From Rhynochetos jubatus (taxonomy: Eukaryota; Chordata; Aves; Eurypygiformes; Rhynochetidae), in NCBI GenBank assembly GCA_027574665.1, contig CM050656.1, positions 15,451,501 through 15,515,500 of the forward strand: DNA of 64,000 bases, given 5' to 3'. Under the pieces are notes generated by a model. The model saw only the letters and a program-made list of their open reading frames with translations, was not told the origin of the DNA and did not search any database. Of the stretch, positions 48,061-63,600 are shown in pieces. The position numbers and the translations under genes are program-made. Numbering within the stretch: position 1 is the stretch's first letter; each line of letters begins with the position of its first letter.

Positions 48061-51000
48061 TTTGGTTTATCTTTTCCGTGAGTTTGCAGATGAGATGAGC
48101 AGCCTATACAATTAATTTTTGTTAGAAGACTTGAGGTTTTAAGATGTGAAAGTAAAAGTGTCTGTAGCGTGTTCTAGGTTTAATTTATAAGTTTCAAATT
48201 ATTCTTTTTTTAATAAAAAAGGAAAATATATTTTTTTGCTTTAATAGTGTGGTATGTTGAAACTGAAATGCAGTGTTCAGGCAACTGAAGTGACAGTATT
48301 AATATCCTTGATTGGTACGTGCCCTATTTTTGGACTTTTCCTGTTTACTCTTCTTTTTTTCCTGTTCTCATTACACAACCATTTAGAAGCAATGTATAGA
48401 TATGTTAAATATGATAGAAAATAACTAAACAGTGCAAATGAAATACCTGTTTTACTTTTCTGATTTTGCTGACTGAAAATAAAATGGCACATGCTTCATT
48501 AAGATTAGAACTATGCAAGTTAGATTTCAGGAAATAAAACTCAAAGTGTGTACAGGAATAGCATCTACTTAAATATTTTCGCTTTTTGAAAAAAGGGAAA
48601 AATAGTTCACTGCTATCAGTTGTGGTGTTTAAAATAGCTCTTAAATTAAAGATATGAGGAAGGAAAAAGCTTTTTAAAAAAAAGTTGTATCATCTACTCT
48701 TTATCTGTTTTTCTTCATAGATTTTCTTTTACACAGTTAATCTCTCTCCCCAGCTGCTCTTGTGGCCCTTTAAATGAGGAATAGAGAAACACAAATGAAT
48801 GATCAGGAAAACAGGGTTTATGAATTTTTAATTACAAATACTTGTATAGAACTTGAGGCTATTTCTGGGTGTAATCATTTTGATTGACTAGATTGCAGTT
48901 GAAAAGACAGGTTTAGTAATGAAGTAGCACCTACATGCCTTCTTACATTATTCAGTAATCGGTATATAATACATACGCTTCTCTGGCGCATCTGTGGCGT
49001 GATCTCACCATCTTTTAAAGCAGATACCTACCTTACCCTGTCAAAATTCTTTGAATTTTAAGGCTAAATTTTCAGAGATACTTCAGGAAAGCTGAGCTGT
49101 CTCCCCTCTCTTTTTTTCCAAATCTATAAAACCAAAAAGAATCTAATCCACAAAAATGGCAAAACCCCAAAATTTTGATGTTGTATGCAGTCTTCCGTGC
49201 TCACTGCGTAATTTCCTAAGCATTTATTCTAGACTAAGACTCTGATCTTGTGTTGTACTGACAGACATATGAACAACCTATTTTAACAAAGCTTGTATGT
49301 GTGAACACGTATCGGGGAGTACGTACAAGCAGTCATCTTGAAGGTTTCTGAATGCTTCACATAATTAGCTTTCATAGTCAGATTCCCCTCCCTCCCCTCT
49401 TTCTTCTTAAATATTGCCAGGTTATAGTAGAGATCTTGCATTTCCCACGGCACGCTGTAGATCTTGGGTGGTTTCATCATTGATGGGATTTCTCATTTGG
49501 TAGCTGCTGTACTGACTGCTCTCTTGGTGTCTGTTGAGTCTGTGGACTTGGGTAGAATCTCCCTTTTAAGGAAAGTAAGTGCCAACAGCTGGAAGGTAAA
49601 ATCTTTTCAGCCTCTTTCACAGGTAAGGAAGCTAAATGCATATTAGGAGAATAGAATTATAAATCTTAAAACTGGCTGGTTAGGTAATAACTTGTGTTAA
49701 TTATAAATGCACTTACATTGCAAAAATGGTTGCACTAGTTGAAACCAAAGGTGTAGGAAGACATCTATTTATGTGGCTTTTTTTTTTCTAAAATTTTAAA
49801 ATTATAAGGATTTTAGTTATTGTTGTAACTGTTTCAAATCCCTGTATCTAATATGTTTTACGAACTACCTGTTTGTAGTAATACTATGTTGTGGTTTAAA
49901 ACATCTGAAAACAGAAAGGATAAGCAAACAACTTAGTTTCTCTGGCTTGGTTACAGTCGGAAACAACATGCTGCAAAGAGTGTTTTATCTGCTGAGTTTG
50001 GAAAGGAAAAAAGTAAACCGAGAACTTCTGCAGATTGAATTTTTGCCATTTGCAGAAAGCTAATTTTCATTGTCATCTGTAATATTTCAAGTTCATTTTG
50101 TTCTATCCTTGTTTTTCTTGCTTTTAGTAGCCAGTAGCAATCTTTTGATGCTTCAGTTGCGAATTTACTTTTTTAAAGTCTATACAAGAGCTGCTTTTTC
50201 AGCTAAAAGAAACAGGGAAGGAAATTGGGAGCAGATAACAGAATCATACCAAATTAATTGTAAATTCCTAAAATAAATGAAATATTGTGGCTCTGTATAC
50301 TGGAAATGAATATTAATATAGAGTTGGCTTCCAGCCACAGAAGCAAAATGAATACCGCATTATTACACTTTCTCACAAGATTACATTGCCTTCTGCTTCA
50401 GTAATAAGAGATGCCAAGTGTAACGTGCTTTAGTAGCACTTCATGCCTGGAAGTATGAACATGAACAAAGGTTAAAATAAGAGCATCTAACTTTTGCTAG
50501 AAATAAGAAAATCTTTCATTCTCTCGCTTGGAACTTAGGGGTTTTTATAGAAATCTTATGTGTGTATGCAGGTTGTGGCAGTTGGTGGGGGAGTTGAAAC
50601 CTGGCTGAATTCCCTGCTGTTGTATTTTAATGTTTCTGTACAGTTAAACAAGAAAGGCTGGGGGGAGGTGGGGGGAAGATCCTGGGTGTGGACATCTGAT
50701 TCATTTGTTCATTTAACAAAACATTTTCCCATCAAGATAAAGACTTCATTACTCTCACAGTGCCTTAACTTTAACTCACCAGGGAATTAGCAAGCAGGCA
50801 CGGTTATGTGAAGGCTACAGTCTTATTTTAGTGTTGCCTATTCAAATATGAATCACATCTTCAGTTAAGGAGGTCTTGGGTTTGCTTTGTTTTTCCTGGC
50901 TAGCACAGTCCAGGGAGTTGCTTTTGAAGCACTCCATTCCTTCAAGTAAAATGAACCTGGAATGTATGAGTGCTGGAAGCTGGAGGGAAAACTGCACTGA

Positions 51001-54000
51001 GTTTTTATATACTGCTGATACATTGATCAACAAGAGGTCAATATTGTGTAGAGGCTTGAAAAACATTAATACCGTCAACAGCAACCCTTGCAGCCCAAAA
51101 TGAGGAAAAGATGAGAGTAAGGAAAAAGGAATTAAAAGCAGAAGTAGAAGCTTGAACATTAATGGCATTTCAGAAGGAGTTGGTCTCTCCCTTATCTAGC
51201 ATATTCTACTGTAGGTATGTCTTTAAACTACAGTTTTATTACAAAATACAGACTGAGAGAACTACCTTGGAAAGTAGTCGGAATGGGAGTTACGCAGTCA
51301 GCTGTGCGAAGCCTGGCCTTGCACCATGGTCGATAGCCTGGGGGAGACGGGGGCTCCCACTGTGTCTGCGCCACTGTTTGTCCCAGTCCCGTGCCATCCT
51401 GGCTCTCTGGTCTCATGGAAGGAGAGAGTTTGTGCTCCTGTTGGTCCCAGGCAGTTGAGTCCCTCTTTTTTTACCTACTTGTTTCCTTTTGACACCACCT
51501 TGATATTTTTTCTTTTTTTCCCCTTCCTAATTAGGTGAAATCATCCAACAGGTTAAAAATTACCTGAAAAAATACAGAAAGTCAGTGAGATCACACATGC
51601 CTTGTTTCCATAGCAAAGCAGAGTAAAGAGCTTATTATATATATTATTGGTTTCTCTTGAGGCAAGGTAATGCAGTAATAAGCATATGAAAAAAAGATGT
51701 CAGAGCTAAACATTCTGATTAAGATTTGTTTTTTGAACTGTGCAAGGGTTGATATTTTAAGCTTTATTTTTTTTTTTTTTGAGGTGCACCTTTAGATCCA
51801 TTTTGGTTTTATTCTCTACTGCTGCTTGAGAAGGACAAGTGCTTGGGAAGCACTGAAATAATTTGCTTACATTTTATTTTAATCAAGGTTTAATGTAATT
51901 TAAATTAATTTTATTATGAATTATTGTCTGTGCTTTGTCCAGAGGAAGAAACATCAAGCTTTCATTATCTAATTCTGACTTCCTAAGCAGCATTAATGTT
52001 TAAAAAAATCCAGCCTGTCCTTCCCTTTGAATGTACATTTTAATTAACATTATACTGAGAAATACAAATTCCTGTGAATTCCACTTACGCCAGCCAAGGC
52101 TCAGAGTGTTAAATTGCAAGCAGTTTAAGTTTGTATCCAGTGTTAGTGCATTTCCTAATAAAAGGACATACTAAATGCACATAACGTACGTTGGGCCTCT
52201 ACAAGGGCACTTGCTGTTTTACTGTATTGCTTCAGATCTTTGGCCTCCTGTCAAGCCATGGAGACTTAAGGTGTCTAAGGCATATGGGACAGGTACTCAG
52301 CAAACTGTAGACGCATGTTAGTTTTCCTACGCATTTACAAGGATGTATTAGTAGGATTTTGCTCAGGATAAAAATTCAAAAAATCTTGTGCCTTGGACTT
52401 GAGTAGAAATCAACTTCTGTTAATTAGCGGATTTAAGTTCTACAAGGGGTGAAACCCATTACGGAGTCATGCAAGAGCAAACAGGAGCACTAATTTAATT
52501 TCTAGCCAGGGAATATATCACAGCGAGAGCTCTGTGAAGCACGTAGTAGGCAACTACTTAGTTTAACAGCGGTTGCAAAGCATCTGTAAGCACATCCAGC
52601 GTACTAAGGCCGGCCAGTTATTGCCTGCCCTTTGGAGCATCACTCTAATAAGCCTCTGAATACTATCTTCATTTTTATCAAGTATACCTAGTATGTTTTA
52701 TGACTGTTCAGCAAATGAGTTTTCTTAATTGTTGGTTAATGCAGATTATACAGAAGAACATGCCTGTGTGAAGGGAGCAATTGGGTTTCTGCAGAAAGCG
52801 ACTGCTGCACTGAGTCCTGTTTTCTTTGCTGGAAGAGCATGCCATTTGTCACTGGGATACTCCTGTGCCTGCTTATCTGGGACATCTCTTTTTCCTTTTC
52901 TGAGGGAGGTGTAGGCCCAATGTATCTTCTAACAGGAAATTGATCTAAACAGTGAGACTAAACTTCTTCAGGAGTAATATCTGTTAAACTTTTCAAGTGC
53001 ATTTCCAGATAATAGAGACTGACAGAGTGCCTGGAAAAGCCAGAGATTCTTTAACGTGCTGGCAGTGAATGATCTTTTCTTATATTCCCTGAGTAGTGAG
53101 GTCTGCAGAATCCTGTGCTGTAACATAATTTTTGAAAGCAAAGCAAAACCGCCACTATTTTAAAATGTAGAACGAGCATGTAGAACAATGCATGAAGAAC
53201 CATTTTAAATACTTTACTAAAATTTCTATGAGAATTTTCTAGGAAATAATGTCAGGGTCTTATAATTTATACAAAGAGAAAAACAGATTTGCATAATTAA
53301 TGAGATAAATAATACTATTACTATTCTTATATGCTGTTTTCTTCCTCAGTTATTTAAAAACATTCCCCTTTATGAGGGGGAGATTTTGCGTCTTCTTGAG
53401 CTCAGTATTCAGAAGAACAAAAAATCCTGTAACGTGTAAAACTAGAAATGCAGTATGTTGTGCTATGGGCAGGTGTTCTATTTTCAGAGCCCCCTAAGCT
53501 GTTATTTCAGCTTGCTGTCTGAGGAGAGCCATGCAGCTGACCACTGCAGTGAGAGGGGATTGGCTTAACCTTCACCAAACCTGGACTGACACCATTGCCT
53601 AAGGGGCTTTTCTTTTATTAAATATAAATCTGGGTATATTTTTGATTACTTTATTACAGTGAGGTACCTTTACAAGAACACAATAGCAGAATATGGACAT
53701 GTATGTCTTGAAAAAAACAAACAACAAAACAACAAACCCAAATAGGTTTCATTAGTAGTCTGTTATAAATATGGAAATATATATATAATTTAGCTTCATT
53801 AACATTAATATTTTTTAAAATGTTTCATTATTTTCATTTCTGGTTTTATGTCAGATGGAAGAATACTGTTTGTCTTAGAAGGTTTCTTGTATAGCTTTAA
53901 CAACTTTGTCTTTGTTTTACTTTTAGGTCATGGTGTAAAATATGTGTAATTGCCTGAAGCATCTGATATCAGTGAATGGCTCAGCACTGTCTTTATTATT

Positions 54001-57000
54001 ACATTTAGCATCCTTATGATCAGATTATAAAAATTATCATAAAGTATAATGATTTTAGATTTGATATTCTTTGCCAAATTCTACAAGCACATAATGCATT
54101 TTATACTTGCAAGTAGATCCATTGATGTTCATGGTCTACCTCTGTGAGTAAATGGTACAGAAAAGTAATACATTTTATGCTAATTGTGTGTGGTATGGAT
54201 GTCTTAATAGTGGCAAGTATATGTAGGATGAAAGCACTACAGAAAAAGGATTTAGGCAAACGGCTCTAATACATGTTTCATGTATGTGTCTGCTTCTGTG
54301 TTTGTGATAGTGTTCCAGGCTGTGTTACGTGAGGAAGAGGAAAGCATACCATTCACAATGAGAAGTTTTTGGCTTGTTGTCCGTCCATATATGGGCATCA
54401 TAAATGCACTTAATAGTACAGGAGTTCCCAACATGTTGTTATGCTGTTGTATATATTTATACAGTAACCTTCATAGAAAAGACACTTAACTGACTGGCCT
54501 TTTACAGTGGTTAATTAGTATCACTTTTACTCATCAGCATTGGTTGGTTAGAAGAATATTTATAGTTGCTCCCTCTGATTTTTTTTTTTTGTTTGTTTAT
54601 TATATGACTTTGTACTTGGATAATATGGCTCTAAAGCAGCACATTGTTGTATTATATGCTGTCCAAATATAAAATTAGAAGAAAGGAAGATAAGGAAATA
54701 AAACACACATATGGTTCATGTAAAGTAAAAGTTCATGAATAATATTGTTGTACTTTCAGTTTTACATAGTACTTAATATGTGCCTGTGTTGGTAGAATCA
54801 CAGAGCAGCTTTCTTATTTCTAATCACTTCAAATTCGATAAAATTTCATTCTGTCAAAGTTTTACTAGTACTACCTAGAGAAATGAGTTTATCCACTGAT
54901 GGTTTGTTTGGATTTACATTTCAGATGAGCTCAATATTTTTTTCCAATAATTCTTCACTTTCTTCAGGTGTACTAAATTTTTTACATTTCTGACAAAGGA
55001 TAAATTTCCTATGTGTGATTCTGTAAATAAGTCACATCACAATTCCAAGGCATTGTATCATAAATTGAATGTGCAGTTCCTTCTGATATATAGGAGCTAA
55101 AAAAGTCCTTTTGCTTGAAGGTGTCCCAAATTCCTGCCCTTCCAGAATGAGTCTTGAAACTACTCTAATGGCTTTCAAAACCCGATTGTGCTAAAGCTTT
55201 TTGTGTTTCTGTAATCTTGATCTCCTGGCTTTCTTTTGAAGTGTAAAGAAATAGAGCTGTGTATGAATGTTAGCTCAGTTCATGGGCCCTGCTTTCAGTC
55301 AGGGAGATGATTCATCCGTGTCCCGGTGACATTAAGGCAACCCGTGTAAACGCACACGAGTGTGTTGGCAGTGGTAGGAGAGATTCCCTGGTTTTTCCTC
55401 CTGAGCTTGGACCAGTCCAGGTGGTTGAGAATGTTTCATTCTCAGTTTATCCTTGTGTAATGGTTACTGTTGTTTTCTCATTGTATAAAATGTGTGTGGT
55501 GGAGAGTAGCTGGGAAACGAAATGAAAATTTTTTTTATCTGTTGCCTGAGCAACACATACATGTGAGAAACCCAGGGGGACCACATAACTTTCAGTTGTT
55601 GGAAACAGCACTCGGTGAGTTTTATGAGGAATCTTGATGATGGCAGGCGCGCTAGCTTTTGTGTTCTCCCTTGTCAGGGATTTTGATGTCTCTCTCAGGA
55701 GTTAGGTGGTTTTTTTCTGTTCCAGCCAAAAGTACAATTAATGCAAGGTGCTGTTTGAGCAATTTTCCTGTTAAATTTGAGTTCAGTAGTTCATTTAGGA
55801 AACCTGAGAGGAAGGTGACGCTAAAACCAGATGCTCCTATCTGCTGCATTTTTAGTTGGAAAAGTAATAAGAAATGTTTGCTTTTTAAAGACATGAGCGC
55901 TACTTCATATCACTCCTGTTTTAACTATCTTCCTAGTGAGCTTCAGTCAGATTTGCATGTTTGCCACTGATCCTGTTTGACTATGCATTTGACTTGGTCA
56001 GCCTTCCACAGTGTTTCACATCAATTTCTCCTATTTCTCCCCATTGAGCTGCCCCATTTCTTTTCTCTAACTTAGGCTTTAGTATTTTGTCTTTTTTTAA
56101 TTATAAAATGGTACTTTGTTCTTAAAGCTGGGATTTATTTTGCACCATCATTAACATTTAACATCAAAAGTCTATTGGAAATGTGGGTTTGTGACTGATC
56201 ATGCTTTTTAGTAGCTTAAGATAAATACACCTTCAGTAAACAAAACCAAACATTTTGCTGCTTACGCTTTTGCATCATTTAATGTGCAACAGATGAAGCT
56301 GGCATGTGTGAAGAGTCAAGCATGGACTACAGGGCAAACAGGTGTTTTGTGATATGGATTATTACACATAAAGATGGATAGAGTCCACAAAACTTCCCTT
56401 CATGTACTAATGTACCAGCTGAAAAAGAAAGAAATATATCAGCATAGCATATCATGCATAAACTGTTTGGTTTAGGCCTTCAGTTCAAATCCTGCTCAGT
56501 AATAAAAAACTTTATATCTTTACACAGTGTACATGTATATATATCTTCATATATATAAAAAGCATGCTGTGCAAATACATTCTTAAAAGCACAGAATACA
56601 AAAGTCTGGAAGCCATCCATATGTAAACTCTCTTGAAGGATTTATAATATACAGTGTTTTGGTCTACAGTGTAAATGTAGTGCTGACAGAAAAACAGTCA
56701 AGAAATTCATCTAACCACCAGTGGTTTTCTTTAGCAGTTACACTGTAGTCTAATAATATAACAATTATTTTGTTATATGTATTATATAAAACAGTATAAC
56801 AATTAATTTGCAGTATAAATTATTTTGAATTTCACTCTGTTAAATCAGCAGAGTCCTAACTCAGTCCTGGCAACAACTCCAGTTATAATATGTAACCTTA
56901 TCTCTTCGATACATTATTTTCTAGCTCTTGGATTTGTTATGAATTCATTTTGACGCAATTTCTATGTTGCCTTCTTTTTACAAAAGGTGTTTTAAAGTAT

Positions 57001-60000
57001 GACGAGAGACTTCCTGAGTATTTGGTGTTAAAAGTTTGTCATTGAGTCTGTTACAAATGGCATGACCACGAGTCAAGCTTTTGTTTATCTCAAAGCCTCA
57101 TCTGTTTCAATTCTTTTTAATTCCTATTTATATTTGGCTAATTAAAAAAAAAATATTGACAATAACAGGGAAAAACTTTACTGAAGAAAATCTTTTGTCA
57201 AGGTACGAATGACTGCGACCTGATTGAAATTTAGTCTCTTGATCCTACTTCCATTTGGAGTAAGGGATCAGAAACAGGGTGGGGAGAAGAAAAAGAAAGG
57301 CGCATTTAAAAGCGTTCAAAGATGTTAAGCAACAATAAAACTCTGTAACCATTTAAATGACAGCAGCTGACTATCTGAATTAACTTTGTGTTCGGCTTAA
57401 TTTGGGGTCCTAATTATTCCTAACTTACGTGAGTAGATTTCAATTATACAATACTGCAGGGATTTGTAGCTAAGGCAACTAAACGAATCATTTTACATAA
57501 AGTACTTTTGTTCAACTGATTAGGCAGGTTAAAATGGAATGATAGAAAATAGGAACTCTTGTCTGATAAGGCCCAGTGAATTGTTTCCAGTGACACTATG
57601 AAGAAATACACAAGGAAAGCTCAATAGCTCATTATTGAAGATTTTGGGAATTTTTATACAATATGTATATTGTATATCTTGATAATGTGGTGTTAGTTAA
57701 CAACTCACAAGCAAGTGATTCTCGTATTAACAATAGATCTATCCATACAAAGGCAATTCACATTTTTGTGGTACCTAAGTTTAGTCTTCATAAAATTACT
57801 TTTCCTAGAAGCTCGTTATCTAAAAATTTATTTCTTGAAAGGATTGCTCTTCATATATTTATTTAGTAATGCCAGTTAACTGCTTACATAGTCCAAAAAC
57901 ATCACGTATACTGCATGGTATTTCGTGTTTCAGACATGAAAATGTGTAGACCTACAACTCTCATCTCCCATATCCCGTGTTTCTAAAATTGCTTTTCCAT
58001 GAAAATAGTTCTCAGTTGTGCTACATCCTTAGATAACCCGGGGGAATTGGAGATGAAGGAGGTATTGGGATAAAAGACCCTGGAATCAATTTCCATTTGT
58101 ATTACCGACACAAATGTATACCCTTTGTTGGGAATTAATTTTTGAACAAGTTACCTGCATAGTTTGAGCTTAAAACCAGGTATTTAAATATGTATGTTTT
58201 ACAGTGTGTACATACATGCTCAGCTAAAATTTAGGTTTTATTCTTTGAGCATTTATAAAGTCATGCCTCCTAAATTACATCTGCAGCATAGGTAGATGTA
58301 TCCTTTTTTGATAATGGCAGACTAACATCCCTGGACTTCTAAAGCTTGTTTTTATCTGGGTTTTTTCACTGTTTCTGTTTTCCTCAACCAGAGTATTGAA
58401 GGTTACAAGAACATGTATTCTGCTGACTCAGGAGAACAGGCAACACAATAGCAGGTCTGCACCTTAAACTGATAAGTCTGGTTTTAGAGCTGTCAGATTT
58501 GCCAGTGACATTTGAATATACACCTAGACCTTACAGTCAGAGACTTTCAGAGAAGCACTACAGTTGTTGTTTGTATATTTTGTGTTTAGGAGATCAGAAC
58601 TTGAATAGCTCCAATGAGGTCAATGTAAAGTTTTCACGCTGTTTAAAGGGAGGAAAAAACCCACCTATGTGGCATATGGTGAGAATGTGTAACAGTAATT
58701 TCTAAATTAGATCCCAGATAAATAGTTAAAAAAAAATAAAATAGAAGGCAATAATAGATCCACATGCATCTCTTCCTTCCCCCCTGACAAATTTCAGTCT
58801 GCTGTGGAAAATACGTATTTTTGATCATATGTCTGCTGTTAATATATTAACACTACACACTTTCAATTAGTACTGCTGACAAGTTATTTAGGAAAGTCTC
58901 TGGAGCATGTGGAGATGTGCACAGCTTCTCTGTGTCAGGTGTTTGCTTTCCAAAGTGAAAGTATTAAGATTTAATTATCAGAAAATGTTTGCAGTAGGCA
59001 GTGTGCCTTTGGAAGACTGTCAAGGGCAAGGCTGCGGGTGCCCTCCACACACCTGGGCTGGAGGGAAGGACATCAGCACCTGCTCGGGAGCTGCTGCCGT
59101 GGAGGCTGGGCACGTCTGCACTTCTGGGTATGTGCACATTAGGTAAATAGGTAACACTCCCCACCACACTGAGATGAAAATATTGTAGCTCAATGTTGAG
59201 TCCTGCTCTCTCACCCCATCAACTCCCTTGTGCTGGCTCTGGCACCCCACGGGCGTGTGGTAGCCCTGTGGTGGACTGATATGGGGAGCAGGACTGGTGG
59301 GAGGCAGTTGGTCTTTCTTTTAGGAAGTTGTTTCCCCCAGTTACCTCCCTGAACCACGTCACCTGGGCAGTGGACAAGTGGGAGATGTGTAGGTCCTGCT
59401 AGAGCTGTTGGAATGCTCCACTCTGAAGTAGATGAAAAAAATAGTGAGATCTGTGCACTCTCTGGAGCTTGGGAAACCACTGTGCTGGATGAATAGGCAT
59501 TTTATTTTCAGGAGGGAAAACAGGTCTAAAATGTGTCATTCTTTGTTATAATGTAGCACTAGATTGACTCTTAACACAACTAATGCTCTACTGTGGGACT
59601 CTCTCACCTAAAATGAGAGTATCTAGAACCTGAATCCCCTTGATGTAGTTATGAAAATGGTGAAGGGTATCCCAAATTGCCTGCAAGTGTTTAAAAGTGC
59701 TAGTAAGAAGACTGTCTTTGTGGCTTTATAAGGGTGTGGTTAGGTAGATGGAAGAGTTGCATCTGATTTTTGCCCTGAAGAGGAAGACAAGATTTTTCTG
59801 AAGGGCTACTTTTCTGGCTAAATTGGTCCTTTCAGAGGTGCTTTAGGGATTCTGAGATTGCATACATTTTTACAAGAACTGCAAGTTGCCTCATTGTATC
59901 TTGCTCCTTCTCGTAGAGATTTTTTCTTTCACTGGTAGTCAGTGTTTGAAGCTTCAAGGGAAGGTACCAAAATACTAAAATGCACAAAGAAGCCTGCTTA

Positions 60001-63000
60001 CAGTGGACATTTCTTAATTCAACATTGTCATTGAGTCCCACCAGATTTATCCCAACTCATTGCTTGAATAATTTTTTAATATTCTATGTCATATCTTTAA
60101 GTTTTGGAGTGCATTACTGTGGTCATGAATCTCCTTGCTTTTGTAGCCTTTTTTTTTTTAAAGACATTATTATGGAGCAGATTTCTCCATCTCTCTCTTT
60201 TCACCCCATTTCCAGATCATTTAAGGAGTATACTGAGTAACACTGTTACCTTGAAAGCATTGACATCCTGTTTCTCTCCTTCCATTCTTTCCATCATCTT
60301 TTTTTGATGACCTACGCCAGCTCGCAAGCCTCAGCTGTTCAGAGGAAATCGTTCAGCTTCTCTGCATTGGCTTCCTTAGCCCTAGCTGGTCACCTAATTC
60401 AGCAAACTCGTCACTTTTCACACAAAAGCAGGCTTCCTACTTTTGTTATGCTTAAGGAATTTCTGGTTATGAAATCATTGGAAAAGGTTTTGGAAAAACA
60501 CCTGTGAGTTTAAGATGTGCACAGAGCATGGGAAAATGTACCACAGTTAGGAGACAAAACGAGTCCTATTTTGCCGGTTTGGTTAACTTTTGTAGTGACA
60601 CAAGTCATGGTGCCAGATACTTTAATTTTGCAGCACAGTTATAAATTTTACTATATCTAATTGCAGCAAACTTTTCCTGCTCAGCAGATTTTTCTTCTTG
60701 CTGAGCAAGTAGTGTTTATATGAATGATACTTGGGTATATAAACGTGGTTTATGGATGTTTAAGGGCTTATAATTTTCTCTTTAAAGTCAAACTTAATTT
60801 TTATTCTTTTTTAATGAAAAGATTTTATGGCCAACACATGCCCCATGAGGAAAGGAAGAAGTTACAGATGGTCCAGAGGAAAGGGTCTGCTTCATACATA
60901 AAAACTTCATGTCAGCATTTCAACAGAGCATTTTCTTAGGGTATCTCTGTTATCACTGACACTTTCACATTGACAAGCATATGGGATGGAGTGCTGAATG
61001 TGTAAATTGAAATGATCACATCTAGCATCTCCCTCTACCAGGTGCCAGCTTGCTGCTGCAGCTCTGCACTTAATGTTGAAGGAGGAGTGCTAGGAATAGT
61101 TTCATTTTCTAATTACCTCTTATCTCCAGTACGTAGTCCTTGGGCAAACAGCTTACCCAGGTGTTTCTGAGAACACCTTTCTGGACAGTGCATGATTGCA
61201 GGCAGTCCTGTGGTGACAGTACAGTGTGCAGAACATCTGAAAAATCTCCATCCATCTGTGTATGGGGTGTTTTTTATGTGTTCAATGAAGAAAACAAATC
61301 CAAGAGAATTTGTTTATCTTGTATAAAATTTGTCAGTGTGAAAAGCAGAAGATTGCTGTTTCTCAGCCCAAGAAAAATGTGTGCATGTGCATGTTATGTC
61401 TGAGGGTTTTTTTGATAACAAACCTGATTGTCCTGTCTTGTGATTTTAGCAGAAAGGAAAGTACGTACATGCCAGTAAGAGTTTTGCAAGGACCTGTAAG
61501 TTAAAATAAATAGAATGTGGTGGTTTAAGGAAGTGGTAGAGTCTAAATTGCCTTTCAGTACTCCTTTTCCAGGATCCAGTTTAACAGGATTATGTAATTT
61601 TACTAATACCACTTTGATCTGCCATTTATACAAAAAGGCAGGCTTTCCGAAGCATTTGCCTTACATGTTCTTTTTGCACTAGACTTAATCACTTGCAGAA
61701 CTGATAATACTTTCTCATTCTTTAAGAATTCATATTACAGTCTTATGCTTAATATGACTGTGGTTTGAGTACAGAATGGTAAAAGGAGCTTTTTAATTCA
61801 TTATCCAGTAATTCAGGCAGCTAAATTATGCCTCCCTTTACCTGATACTTATTAAAATGAATCCAAAGAAACTTCTGAAGTATTGATGTCATCTAATTGC
61901 CTTTTTAGGTTTCTTTAATGCTGTTTATAGAATAGATGCATTCCTTACTGTAAGTGCAACATCTGTTTCTTTATGTTTTATCCTTACGTTTTTCCACACT
62001 TGTTACAGTTTTCATTCTCAGACTTTTTATACAGTCCAAAATTCATTATATTTACTTGAGCATCTCAGTTTATATATATAGACAATTTTATTAGTTAGTT
62101 GCACCTTCACATTTGTTTCATTTCTTGCCTCTAGTTTGCACATGAATAATTACTAGCACTCAGGAGTTGTTACATAGCAACTTCTTAGTTAAGAAAAAGC
62201 AACAAACAAAACCAAGAAAAAAAAAGTCCAACCAATTTAAAAGAAAAAAACCCAAACTCAATCCAAAGCTGGGGGGAGGGGAAGCCTGGTGAATGACAAT
62301 ATGTTGCTTTGGAATTTAAAAGCAGAGTTTAGAGTCCTGATGAAGAAAATGTAGTTACTAATGATGCAGTCTTTAAAACTATTTATGAAGAGTTAATAAG
62401 TACTTTAATACAGTTAATCGATAATTACAGAATTTAGCAAATCAACAGGATTTTTTTTACTAGATCTAAAATGACTCCTACCATCTCTTGATGTACTCAT
62501 GTTGAGCTCATGCTGCTGTATTGTAATTTGTGTTTAAAAATAGTGATCTCAAGTGTGTTCAAAAAGCATCAGTATCAATCCCAAAGCCTACATTAAAGGA
62601 TCTCAGGTTGTTTCCAAGGTTAAATCTCATGAATTTCTGTGAAAACAAATCCATGCATATCTCTGTCTTTCTCTCTTTAATTTCTTCTGTAATTTATTTG
62701 GTTTGCAGTGTTACTGAAAGAAAACAAGGAGGTTGTGTTTCAACAGCTAGAAAATATTGCCTTTTCATTATCACTTTGAGTAGGAGTAAAACTGATCAAG
62801 GTAATAACTCTAGTTAATACATGAGGTAAGGCTGACAATTATGGGTGTATTTCTGAATGTTTTAGGTGTCTAACTTCTGTTTCAATCAGGGAGATTAGGT
62901 GCTTTAAAAACCTTAAAAAATATAGTACTTGATAAGGATTTTTACTTAACCAAAATGTGCTTCCTCATAAATGGATGAATTTCACTCTGTCTTCATTTAG

Positions 63001-63573
63001 ATTAGGAAGACTAATCAAATTTAGATCACATTTGTGTCACACATGGATTATGCTGAATTAATCTTTGTTTCATTTCACTCTTGCCTTGGCTGAGTTTATC
63101 CCCTGCTACTCTTGTGCTGGTCCTGGTGCTAACCTCTGAGGGGTGTTCGGGAGCTCAGCAGAGGCAGCTTGTGTCAGGGTCAGGTTAGCTGTGCTGGGAA
63201 CCTGAAACTGCAAGGCAAATAGAGCAGGTTGGAGCTCAGAACCCTTCCTGTGCGTTCTCACCTTGAACCACCACCAACCCACTAGCTGGTACATTCCTCT
63301 TTCCTTCTCTGTGTTCCGCATAAGTTTCAGGAGAAGAGAGTTTCTCCCCCCTGCTAAAGCCTGGTTTTGTATTGGCAAATGGGTACAAAATAAATTTCCT
63401 AACTGGGGGGTTATGGAGGGGGAAAATAAAAATGACAGGAAAATTTTCAAAAGAAAAAAAGGTAGATTGAAAGCTTGGGAAGGTATGCAGCTTCTCAAGC
63501 GTTGAGCTGTCCACTGCATGGTGTCCTCAGAACATTTTATAAATGGTTAATTTCCTAGTGCTGTTGTGTTAAC

Positions 63574-63600
63574 ATTTATTCATGTTATAAATGAATAAAT
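63574..63600 (+). repeat. AT-rich inverted repeat, 10-bp arms
   Basis: ATTTATTCAT (63,574-63,583) and ATGAATAAAT (63,591-63,600) flank a 7-base loop in intron 2. Low complexity makes chance plausible. Confidence 0.7.

Noticed and set aside
62709-62800. Exon-like unit in intron 2 (TTTGCAG acceptor, ATCAAG|GTAATA donor) considered as the next ADGRL2 coding exon
   Set aside because: In the required phase it gives no latrophilin lectin-domain residues and meets a stop after about 23 codons; the signals are common by chance in AT-rich DNA.
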